Shown piece after piece: positions 1 to 5,372 of a stretch of 6,848 bases of DNA. The position numbers and the translations under genes are program-made. Within the stretch, counting starts at the first letter, position 1. Each line of letters starts with the position of its first letter. Location: NCBI GenBank assembly GCA_001797745.1, contig MGQF01000009.1:1-6848 (forward strand), read 5' to 3'. The DNA comes from Deltaproteobacteria bacterium RBG_13_52_11. Lineage in GTDB: Bacteria; Desulfobacterota; B13-G15; RBG-16-54-18. Below the pieces are notes generated by a model that was not told where the DNA came from, searched no databases, and saw only the letters and a list, made by a program, of their open reading frames with translations.

Positions 1-249
1 AGGGCCGCGAGCGTACACGAACAGATCAAGGGAGCCGGCGGATTTTTTAATCCACTTCCCCTGTGGCACATTGTCGCATCTGCCGCTTGAGTCTTCGCCT
101 TGCAGCCACGTAAAGCCGTGGCTCGGGAGGCGCATCTCAAGATAATGTGGCTGCATCAAGCAACGGGAAGGAGAAGAGTCGCCTGCGAGCAGCGGGCTTG
201 CGCAGAAAACCATCATCACGATCATGATAAGAATAAAGCGCACGGACAT
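1..249 (-). CDS. Secreted protein of unknown function, 5' part only (runs off left edge)
   Basis: Reading the minus strand from an ATG at 249-247 gives 83 codons with no stop before the window edge, so only the N-terminus is visible. The start is supported by an AGGAGGG Shine-Dalgarno at 260-266, 10 bases upstream. Residues 1-22 form a typical Sec signal peptide: a short basic start (MSVR), a hydrophobic core (FILIMIVMMVF), and a likely cut after SPLLA before GDSS. The mature part has Cys30 and Cys58, which could form a disulfide, and several aromatic/Gly turns (HGFTWLQGED, GKWIKKS). I do not recognise the family. It begins 32 bases after the nuclease/zinc-ribbon gene on the same strand, so co-transcription is possible, but an exported protein and a cytoplasmic nuclease need not be functionally linked. 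The gene is real with fair confidence because signal peptide, ribosome site and open frame agree. Confidence 0.72.
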   Translation of the reverse strand, partial: MSVRFILIMIVMMVFCASPLLAGDSSPSRCLMQPHYLEMRLPSHGFTWLQGEDSSGRCDNVPQGKWIKKSAGSLDLFVYARGP

Positions 250-259
250 TTGTGTTCTT

Positions 260-266
260 CCCTCCT
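260..266 (-). promoter_or_regulatory. Ribosome binding site of the secreted-protein gene
   Basis: The minus strand reads AGGAGGG, a near-perfect Shine-Dalgarno, 10 bases before the ATG at 249. It lies in the 32-base gap after the nuclease stop codon. The spacing is slightly long, but no better start codon lies nearer. Confidence 0.7.
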
Positions 267-281
267 GGTAAATCTATTTCC

Positions 282-1106
282 TCATGCTTGCCGTGTCCCT
301 CGGCAGTTTGGGTAATTCACGCAGCCCCAAAACGCTCCAAATTTTCCGGTTCGCTGTTTCATGAGATCCCCACACAGGGGGCAGCTTGGAACAATAGCTT
401 GAGATTTCGGATCGTTGCTACCTTTTTTTGCTGTATCAGAAACTCCAATAATCTCAGAGCGATACGAGCACCAGTCGCATGTTTCAGGCTCAGCCGCTGG
501 CAGGGGGCCATCAAGCAGAGCAATCACCTCATGCAAAAACTTATGGAATGCAGCGTCGTCTCTCTTTACCTCATGCCAAGACATCCGGCCGCCAAGGACC
601 TGGCAATCGTTGCCTGTGTACTCACAGGAATCAGGGGTAAAGTACAAAAGCCCCATGCGTGATATAGGAGAGAGCTTGAGAGCGCCTTCTGCTGGATTTT
701 CAAGGGAAATTGCATAAGCATGAAGTTGTCGGCCGTACATGCCAACCTTATCATCGCTGGGGTTCCCGGTCTTGAAGTCCATCACAGCGAACGAACCATC
801 ATCTAATTCGGCAACAACATCAAATCTGCCGGCAATAAAACAGGTGCTTTCCAGATCATCGAACTTTATAGGGGCGGATTGAACTCGCTTTTCCCCAAGG
901 GTAACAACGCCCGGAGGTAGTGACGGGCAAAATTCTTCCGTTCGTTTTCCGGAATAGTGGTTTTTCTGAAGGTTGGCGATAGTACTGAACACACCAGGCA
1001 AAGGAATAGAAGGTTGTGGAATACCGTGCTTGACCTTTAGAACGAAACAATGCTTACAACCATCATATAAGAAGGTTAAATCCGATGGGCTCAATCTATA
1101 GTTCAT
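282..1106 (-). CDS. Cas4/RecB-like PD-(D/E)XK nuclease with C-terminal topoisomerase-type zinc ribbon
   Basis: A 274-residue predicted DNA nuclease. The core has the signature order of the Cas4/RecB branch of the PD-(D/E)XK superfamily: GRFDVV (Asp96), then VMDFKT (Asp110, Lys112) as the metal-binding and catalytic residues, then QLHAY (Gln127...Tyr131). An N-terminal CKHC pair (Cys17, Cys20) and a CDWC pair (Cys210, Cys213) bracket the core, as cluster-binding cysteines do in Cas4 and AddB; whether an Fe-S cluster is bound is inference. Residues 242-268 form a separate C4 zinc ribbon (CPLCG ... GCVNYPNC) closely matching the repeats at the C-terminus of bacterial topoisomerase I, a single-stranded-DNA-binding module. 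The ATG start agrees with the conserved opening YRLSPSDLTFLYDGC, although the Shine-Dalgarno is weak and the start overlaps a 26-codon upstream ORF. The DUF3800 gene is 87 bases upstream on the same strand. It is not a true cas4: no cas genes or array are present. Confidence 0.85.
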   Translation of the reverse strand: MNYRLSPSDLTFLYDGCKHCFVLKVKHGIPQPSIPLPGVFSTIANLQKNHYSGKRTEEFCPSLPPGVVTLGEKRVQSAPIKFDDLESTCFIAGRFDVVAELDDGSFAVMDFKTGNPSDDKVGMYGRQLHAYAISLENPAEGALKLSPISRMGLLYFTPDSCEYTGNDCQVLGGRMSWHEVKRDDAAFHKFLHEVIALLDGPLPAAEPETCDWCSYRSEIIGVSDTAKKGSNDPKSQAIVPSCPLCGDLMKQRTGKFGAFWGCVNYPNCRGTRQA

Positions 1107-1183
1107 AACTCAGTCCATTGAGGTTGACTTGCACAATAAGCTTGACGCTGTCTAATTTGTCGAGAGCAAGAATTTGCCTCCAT
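1103..1183 (-). CDS. Possible 26-residue leader ORF coupled to the nuclease gene
   Basis: In the gap between the DUF3800 and nuclease genes the minus strand holds an ATG at 1183-1181 followed by 26 codons. It ends in TTATGA, so its TGA overlaps the nuclease ATG in a 4-base ATGA arrangement. The peptide starts MEANSCSRQIRQRQAY and ends PQWTEL. I see no convincing Shine-Dalgarno before it, although ATGGAGG at its own start is purine-rich. The nuclease start also lacks a strong ribosome site, so translational coupling through this short ORF would explain how it is translated. It resembles no family I know and may be chance. Confidence 0.25.
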   Translation of the reverse strand: MEANSCSRQIRQRQAYCASQPQWTEL

Positions 1184-1193
1184 TGTCTAAACT

Positions 1194-2060
1194 TTATTTA
1201 TTTTTATCAATGTTAGAACCATATCTCAATTTCAACATTCCTTGAAATAGACTATCTCTGAAAGTCCCATTAGGCGGCGCCACACTGATTCCTCTGCCAA
1301 TTATTCGATGAGGGTAACCGCGGAACTTTGGAACCAGCGATTTTATCAATTGAACTCCAAAAGCATTGATAGGTTTTTTATTAAAGCAAAAGTCAATGAA
1401 TTCCCGCGTTGCTCCAACAACCAAATCGCTGAATTGAAGGAGGCTAGAATCTTCCATCCGCGTAAAAAAGGGACTCTCAGAAAAACCCACCTCCTTGAGT
1501 GGACCTGCGAAATAACGAATTTCAGGGAAAAGCTCGCAGCACCCCAAGACATATGCACTTCGATATTCGTCTGTATAAGGAGCATGCATGTTTCCCTCTG
1601 GCCAGTCTAAAATCACATCACAAGTTGATGTGTTATACTCACTTGCAAGAAGTGCTACGCGCATTAGCGCATTGGAAAAACAGAATCTGACAGCCATTTC
1701 TTTGCTTTGACGAATGCGATCAGCCGTCTGGCCAAAGATATTCACGCAGGATATAATTATTTTGTACTCGCATTCGAGGGATTCATCGACGATTTTTTGT
1801 CTCCAAGTCCGGCTATCATGAAGAAGCTGTTTGTAGAGAATAGAGAGGCCGCGCTGCTTATACCACGTTTCTAGGCCACGGAAATTATATTTAATTGGGA
1901 AATATGGATGATCTGAATACCGTTTTTTATTCCTGATTATAACCTGTTGGAGTTGTGGTACTGCGTCCTTTCTGAGGGCAATTCCGCCAAAGAGCAGAAT
2001 ATCTGGCAAGTCAGCGTCCCAGATTCCATTCAATTCAGAATTATCGCCATACCATTGCAT
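1194..2060 (-). CDS. DUF3800 domain protein (RNase H-like fold, putative nuclease)
   Basis: A 288-residue protein that I assign to the DUF3800 family. These proteins usually open with a YxDESG-like motif, here WYGDNSE (Asp6, Glu9), and end with an LQ-x-ADL-x-AG-like helix, here LLQFSDLVVGATREF (Asp212). Between them are the family-like HPYFPIKYNFRGLE (51-64) and VILDWPEGN (Asp152). The spaced acidic residues fit the RNase H-like active site proposed for this family, but its biochemical role is not established. DUF3800 genes are frequent on mobile elements and in defence neighbourhoods. The ATG start puts the first motif at the very N-terminus, as expected; no strong Shine-Dalgarno is visible. 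The gene lies in the AT-rich part of the window, upstream of and on the same strand as the PD-(D/E)XK nuclease, suggesting joint expression. The family call is fairly sure; the function is open. Confidence 0.78.
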   Translation of the reverse strand: MQWYGDNSELNGIWDADLPDILLFGGIALRKDAVPQLQQVIIRNKKRYSDHPYFPIKYNFRGLETWYKQRGLSILYKQLLHDSRTWRQKIVDESLECEYKIIISCVNIFGQTADRIRQSKEMAVRFCFSNALMRVALLASEYNTSTCDVILDWPEGNMHAPYTDEYRSAYVLGCCELFPEIRYFAGPLKEVGFSESPFFTRMEDSSLLQFSDLVVGATREFIDFCFNKKPINAFGVQLIKSLVPKFRGYPHRIIGRGISVAPPNGTFRDSLFQGMLKLRYGSNIDKNK

Positions 2061-2182
2061 CGTCTATTTTTGACTTTTTATCTGCAACTTAATGAAATGA
2101 ACGTGCCTAAATTTTTTAAAATTTCCACAAGCCGCTAATGTTATCGCATCGCCGTTTTAGAGCGAAGTTCACCGCATGATAC
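2061..2182 (-). other. Intergenic region upstream of DUF3800 with AT-rich inverted repeat
   Basis: No gene is seen here. At 2109-2124 lies the inverted repeat AAATTTTTTAAAATTT (7-base arms, 2-base centre), about 50 bases upstream of the DUF3800 start. It could be a regulator site or a promoter-upstream AT-rich element. I found no promoter with good -35 and -10 hexamers and no T-tailed hairpin, so how DUF3800 is transcribed remains unclear. Confidence 0.3.
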
Positions 2183-2239
2183 TCATGGGCCATCTATAAG
2201 ATCAGTACCCTTGTCAATAACATCATTGATCTTTGGCAT
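2183..2239 (-). CDS. Possible 18-residue micropeptide
   Basis: The minus strand has AAGGAG at 2247-2252, 7 bases before an ATG at 2239-2237. It is followed by MPKINDVIDKGTDLIDGP and a TGA at 2185-2183. The ribosome site is among the best in the window, so translation is plausible. The peptide is short and acidic, with a repeated pattern (VIDKG, LIDGP). It could be a micropeptide, a leader ORF controlling the DUF3800 gene 122 bases downstream, or the surviving start of a decayed gene. No family is recognised. Confidence 0.35.
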   Translation of the reverse strand: MPKINDVIDKGTDLIDGP

Positions 2240-2246
2240 GGCATGT

Positions 2247-2252
2247 CTCCTT
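2247..2252 (-). promoter_or_regulatory. Strong ribosome binding site of the 18-codon ORF
   Basis: AAGGAG on the minus strand with 7-base spacing to the ATG at 2239. A second ATG at 2244-2242 begins only 2 bases after the motif, too close to be used, which is why the ATG at 2239 is preferred. Confidence 0.45.
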
Positions 2253-2330
2253 AATAGCTATGGATCATGCTGGAGAAAATTTAAGATCATACATAAGAAG
2301 AGGGATGCACCTGTCTTTTGCTATTCGATT

Positions 2331-2465
2331 TCAACTCTTTGTTTTTTTCTTTTTCTTCTTCTTTTGGTAATCCTTTTCCCACTTCTCATACTTCGTGCCT
2401 TTTTGTTTAGCGTCTTTTTTCTTTTTTCTGAGATTGTCACCCTTATATGTATTAGCAGGTGTCAT
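2331..2465 (-). CDS. Small lysine-rich protein, 44 residues
   Basis: The minus strand carries a 44-codon ORF from ATG 2465-2463 to TGA 2333-2331, preceded by GAAAGGAG at 2473-2480 with 7-base spacing, an excellent ribosome site. The product starts MTPANTYKGDNLRKKKKD, has a middle KYEKWEKDYQ, and ends with seven consecutive lysines and TKS. Eighteen of 44 residues are lysine, so it is strongly basic and probably disordered. It could bind nucleic acid or another polyanion, but this is inference from charge only. The complementary T-rich tract makes the opposite strand look like a hydrophobic ORF, which is a shadow. Lysine is encoded by both AAG and AAA, which argues against simple homopolymer expansion. 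It lies 90 bases downstream of the broken protease gene. No family is recognised. Confidence 0.6.
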   Translation of the reverse strand: MTPANTYKGDNLRKKKKDAKQKGTKYEKWEKDYQKKKKKKKTKS

Positions 2466-2472
2466 GGTTGCA

Positions 2473-2480
2473 CTCCTTTC
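2473..2480 (-). promoter_or_regulatory. Strong ribosome binding site of the 44-codon lysine-rich gene
   Basis: GAAAGGAG on the minus strand, 7 bases upstream of the ATG at 2465. This near-ideal site is the main reason to call the small gene real. Confidence 0.65.
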
Positions 2481-2555
2481 TTTTTTTAAGTCATATGAAA
2501 ACTCTAAATAGCACTATCCTAACAAATTCTTCCTATGCAACTTCTCGCGACCTAT

Positions 2556-3554
2556 TTATAAACGTTGATTTTTGAAAATTAATGCTCCTGTAACCAAGTT
2601 ACCAATGACTAAAAGGCGTTTAGACTGATACACATTTAAAAACAAATTTACCAAATCGAAAAGATTATATATACTTTCAGCGAAGTCTATTTCTGGCGTC
2701 TCGCTTTTTACCCAATCCGATCCTAAGTGCGCCTGAGCTTCAGCGAGATCTATTACGAATCCGTGATCTTTATATTCATGTACTAGTTCCTTAGCAATGA
2801 TGGGAATTTTTTCTTTTAATTTTTGTTTTGTAGATAGTAACCGTTCAGCATATTGAACAGCTGATTCACTGATGCGATCACAATAACCAATTTGTTCAAC
2901 AGTTAATGCCATGCGCAGGTAGCGAGCAAACATATCCGCACTACCTGGGTGTTTTTCTGAAAGAGTTGCAATGGTTTCTAGCGCTTGTGCTACGCCGAGA
3001 GCGGGCAAGCCACCAAGTTGAGGATCAATTGGCCCTAATTGTCCTAATGGGCCCATATGGATTTCGTCAGCCCCAAGTGCGATAAGAGTTGCTGCTGATT
3101 TAGCATGTCTGGGGACAGTTACAATGAATTGTTTTTTAGAAAATGACTTACATAATTTGCTGATTTGGTAAGCAGACTCAATACTACCACCTTTGCTCAA
3201 TAACATAAGTAAAATATCTTTATCTTAGCCTGAGTTCAATTCAATGAGGGCGTTGAATATTTTATTTAGCTCATAGTTGGCGATACTATCTTCAGGTTCT
3301 AAAAGAGCTAAACAACAATAATGAGATACTTCCACGTTATCTTTTAATAATTGACCTACTTCCTGCGCAAATCTTTCTGTTATTTGACTGTCTGATGCTG
3401 TTCGCAAGAAAATATGCCATGGTGGAACTTCAGTTTTTTTTGATTCTTTTGGCTTCGTTGAACAAGAAGGCTCTTTTATTTTATTATTAGATTCGTTGTT
3501 GGTATGCTCTTCATTAGACTGAGTAGATATATTTGCCATCTTATCATTCATCAT
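2556..3554 (-). pseudogene. SDH_sah-family ClpP-fold serine protease, interrupted by an in-frame TAA
   Basis: One reading frame from ATG 3554 to the TAA at 2558-2556 spans 332 codons and is broken only by a TAA at 3227-3225 (codon 110). Both halves match the serine dehydrogenase proteinase-like (SDH_sah) family, a ClpP/crotonase-fold group. The first half has a Lys/Ser/Asn-rich tail (1-43) and the fold's start (SHYCCLALLEPEDSIANYE). The second has LLSKGGSIESAYQISK (glycines 122-123), VPRHAKSAATLIALGADE with the expected nucleophile Ser153, and MGPLGQLGPIDPQ (Asp177). The break falls between ALIELNSG and DKDILLMLLSKGG, in the middle of the conserved fold. The start is supported by AAAGG 8 bases before ATG 3554. 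The ATG at 3206 has no ribosome site, so separate translation of the second half is unlikely. Likely a recent nonsense mutation (one base change from AAA, GAA or CAA) or a sequencing error. TAA argues against selenocysteine or pyrrolysine. Confidence 0.85.
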
Positions 3555-3597
3555 CTTTTCTACCTTTCTCCCTAGTAATCTAACTAATGATTGAATG

Positions 3598-3607
3598 GAA
3601 AATTTTC
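3598..3607. promoter_or_regulatory. Palindrome at the -10 region, possible operator
   Basis: GAAAATTTTC is a perfect 10-base palindrome, with two further matching outer pairs beyond one mismatch. It overlaps the proposed -10 hexamer of the promoter facing the protease gene, where a repressor could act. Short AT-rich palindromes also arise by chance. Confidence 0.25.
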
Positions 3608-3634
3608 TATATCTTGTCCCTATAACGATCTCAA
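3606..3634 (-). promoter_or_regulatory. Sigma-70-type promoter upstream of the SDH_sah gene
   Basis: On the minus strand TTGAGA (3629-3634) is separated by exactly 17 bases from TATAGA (3606-3611). That is 5 of 6 and 4 of 6 matches to the housekeeping consensus. It would start transcription about 40-50 bases before the protease ATG at 3554. The -35 hexamer spans the stop codon of the upstream PHP gene (3633-3631), so the accessory genes can be transcribed independently while sitting directly behind the repair operon. No terminator was found between them. Confidence 0.5.
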
Positions 3635-4896
3635 AACAAACTCATCTGTTCTTTACCATTTGCGGGTTTTTCTGCCTCCCCTTCCTTGGGAAAGATGCTG
3701 ATCCGGCCGTAGACGCCGTCGTAGCCGGGGACGATCTTGAGCTTGCCCTGGCGCACGAGCATGATCCCCTCGTACACCCGGGGAGGGGCGATTTTTTTGA
3801 TCTCCTCGGAGGGGAGATCAATGAGGATGGCGAATTCCGATCCTGCCTGCTCCACCATACGCATGTACTCCTGCTGCACCCCCTTGGTGTTCGGCCCCTG
3901 TTCTAGGGCCTCGGCGATGATCTCCTCCAAAGGGATGAGGTGGATGGAGGGGATGGACTTTTTGGGGACGAAGCCCTGTTTCCGGTCTGCCAGCTCTTCG
4001 ACCCGGTGCATCACCCCCACGGTGAGCTGTTTGCCGCAGACCGGGCAGATATTGTTATGCGCCTTGCTCTCTTGAGGTGTAAAGAGGACGTTGCAGTTGC
4101 GGTGGCCGTCGTAGTGGTACTTGCCTTCTTCCGGGAAGAACTCCACGGTAAAGAGCAGGCCTGTGGGATCCTTTTCTTTAATGCAGCGGCAGATCTCCGG
4201 GTATTCCAGGGCGCAGGCAAAGGCGTTGGCCTCGCGGCCGAGCTTGTTCGGGGAGTGGGCGTCGGAGTTGGAGATGAGGGTGATGCCATCGAGGGCGCTC
4301 AGGCGCCAGTTCATCTCCGGGTCTGAGGAGAGGCCGGTCTCGATGGCAGAGATGTTTTTGGTCTGCTCCTCAAAGCACTCCTCGAGCGAGTCGAACCCGG
4401 AATTGGCGCCGAAGACCGAGAACCAGGGGGTCCAGGCGTGGGCCGGGACCAATAGGCACTTGTCAGAGATGTCGAGGATCATCTTTACGAGGTCCTTTGT
4501 CGGAAAGCCGAATATGGGGCGGCCGTCCGACCCCAACTTCCCCAGTCGACCCAAGGCCGTGTTTATGTGCTCCACCGTCTCGATATTCGGGGCGAAGATC
4601 AGGGTGTGGGTGCGGCGGTTGGTCCGTTGCCCCTGGGTAAAGATGTTGCTCACCTCGGTGCAGAGGATGAAAAGCGTCTCTTGCTCCCCTTGCTTGAGGC
4701 GATAGATCCCGTCGGCAACTGGTTCGAGCTTTGACTTGATCTCGGCGAAGTAGAGGGGGTGGGTGAAGTCGCCGGTCGCCACGAGCTTAATCCCCTTGAT
4801 CTTTCCCCAGCGGGCGATGGCATCGAGCTCCATCTCCTTGCTCGTGGCCCGGCTGTATTTGGAGTGCACGTGCAGATCGGCGATAAAGCGCGTCAC
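3631..4896 (-). CDS. Endonuclease Q-type PHP phosphoesterase with zinc ribbon
   Basis: A 421-residue protein of the COG1379/TIGR00375 type, which includes endonuclease Q (EndoQ). EndoQ cuts DNA 5' of deaminated bases (uracil, hypoxanthine) and abasic sites. PHP metal-site motifs are in order: DLHVHSKYS (His9, His11), TGDFTH (Asp43, His46), TEVS (Glu81), a His in RRTHT (97), PAHAWTPWFS (His153) and SNSDAHSP (Asp212, His214). A zinc-ribbon-like insert follows (HRNC at 265-268; CPVCG, Cys284 and Cys287). The C-terminus is QMSLF, resembling the bacterial sliding-clamp-binding pentapeptide. I chose GTG 4896 rather than the longer frame from 4983: GGAGGAG lies 8 bases upstream, the homologous domain starts at once, the GTG overlaps the previous TGA (GTGA), and the length suits the family (about 420). 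The extension would be a non-conserved shadow of the upstream gene. It is the third gene of the rarA operon. Confidence 0.88.
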   Translation of the reverse strand: MTRFIADLHVHSKYSRATSKEMELDAIARWGKIKGIKLVATGDFTHPLYFAEIKSKLEPVADGIYRLKQGEQETLFILCTEVSNIFTQGQRTNRRTHTLIFAPNIETVEHINTALGRLGKLGSDGRPIFGFPTKDLVKMILDISDKCLLVPAHAWTPWFSVFGANSGFDSLEECFEEQTKNISAIETGLSSDPEMNWRLSALDGITLISNSDAHSPNKLGREANAFACALEYPEICRCIKEKDPTGLLFTVEFFPEEGKYHYDGHRNCNVLFTPQESKAHNNICPVCGKQLTVGVMHRVEELADRKQGFVPKKSIPSIHLIPLEEIIAEALEQGPNTKGVQQEYMRMVEQAGSEFAILIDLPSEEIKKIAPPRVYEGIMLVRQGKLKIVPGYDGVYGRISIFPKEGEAEKPANGKEQMSLF

Positions 4897-5372
4897 AGGG
4901 CAATCTCCTCCGGGTTGACCCCCGCTGCCTTGATGACCCGCCACTTTCCCCCTTCTTTGGCCAGGGTGAAGACAACCCGGCACGGTTTCTCGGCGCTCCC
5001 CACGATATATCCTGTTTTATCCTCGGTGCGGGCCGTGGCCCAGGTGAGGAGGAAGGCGTGGCCTTGCTTTTTTTCGTCGATTTCTATTCGAAGCTCCGCA
5101 AGGTGGATGTCGATGGCGTCGAACTCCTTGAATAACCGCTGAAAGAGCATCATGATGGCGACCTTGTTGAGGCCGTAGTCGTCCTGGTACTCCCGGGAGA
5201 CCTGCTCCAAGACACCCTCGATGTCCTTCTTCTCGATGGCTGCCTTGCCCTGATAGATCACCCGCCTGATCCGGGCCTCGTCGGTGACGAGGAGGTGTCT
5301 CACCAGGAAAAAGCAGCCGATGGCCGCCAGGATCACGCAGGTGATCACGGCCTTTTTTTTGCTTATTCTCAT
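4893..5372 (-). CDS. Membrane-anchored small protein, possible NTF2-like domain
   Basis: A 159-residue protein with a basic N-terminus (MRISKKK) and one hydrophobic segment at about residues 8-29, so a single membrane anchor with the C-terminal domain outside the cytoplasm. Cys20 after AAIG is only a poor lipobox. Residues 31-152 have a helical start (DEARIRRVIYQGKAAIEKKD), a YQDDYGLNK turn, a helix with FQRLFKEFDAI, then alternating strands (HLAELRIEID, GHAFLLTWATART, PCRVVFTLAKEGGKWRVIKA). That layout and the closing GGKWRVI resemble NTF2-like/SnoaL-type folds; this is inference from pattern. I chose ATG 5372 because it overlaps the rarA TGA (ATGA) and has GGAAGGGG 8 bases upstream; a GTG at 5393 would add seven residues inside rarA. 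The position between two DNA-repair genes is striking, but its role is unknown. Confidence 0.75.
   Translation of the reverse strand: MRISKKKAVITCVILAAIGCFFLVRHLLVTDEARIRRVIYQGKAAIEKKDIEGVLEQVSREYQDDYGLNKVAIMMLFQRLFKEFDAIDIHLAELRIEIDEKKQGHAFLLTWATARTEDKTGYIVGSAEKPCRVVFTLAKEGGKWRVIKAAGVNPEEIAL
4905..4911 (-). promoter_or_regulatory. Ribosome binding site that fixes the GTG start of the EndoQ-type gene
   Basis: GGAGGAG on the minus strand, 8 bases before GTG 4896, lies inside the end of the upstream coding region (Pro-Glu-Glu-Ile codons). It decides the GTG start over the ATG at 4983 and fits translational coupling through the GTGA overlap. Confidence 0.75.

Noticed and set aside
252..717. Plus-strand ORFs of 136 and 100 residues at the left end
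   Set aside because: They are complementary to the zinc ribbon and nuclease core on the minus strand and show no domain signal.
282..1106. Nuclease as a CRISPR Cas4
   Set aside because: No repeat-spacer array or other cas gene is in the window, and the cysteine layout and zinc ribbon differ from CRISPR Cas4.
2183..2185. TGA of the 18-codon ORF as a selenocysteine codon (the frame stays open for 13 more codons)
   Set aside because: No convincing SECIS-like stem-loop follows, and the extended product would still be only 32 residues with no known redox motif.
2211..2489. Plus-strand ORF of 92 residues, very hydrophobic (Phe/Leu runs), like a membrane protein
   Set aside because: It is the complement of the lysine-rich 44-codon minus-strand gene; the Phe and Leu runs mirror AAA/AAG codons, and no plus-strand ribosome site is seen.
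4897..4983. N-terminal extension of the EndoQ-type protein from ATG 4983
   Set aside because: The extra 29 residues lie inside the upstream coding region, look like a frame shadow, and have no family resemblance; GTG 4896 has an excellent Shine-Dalgarno and the GTGA overlap.
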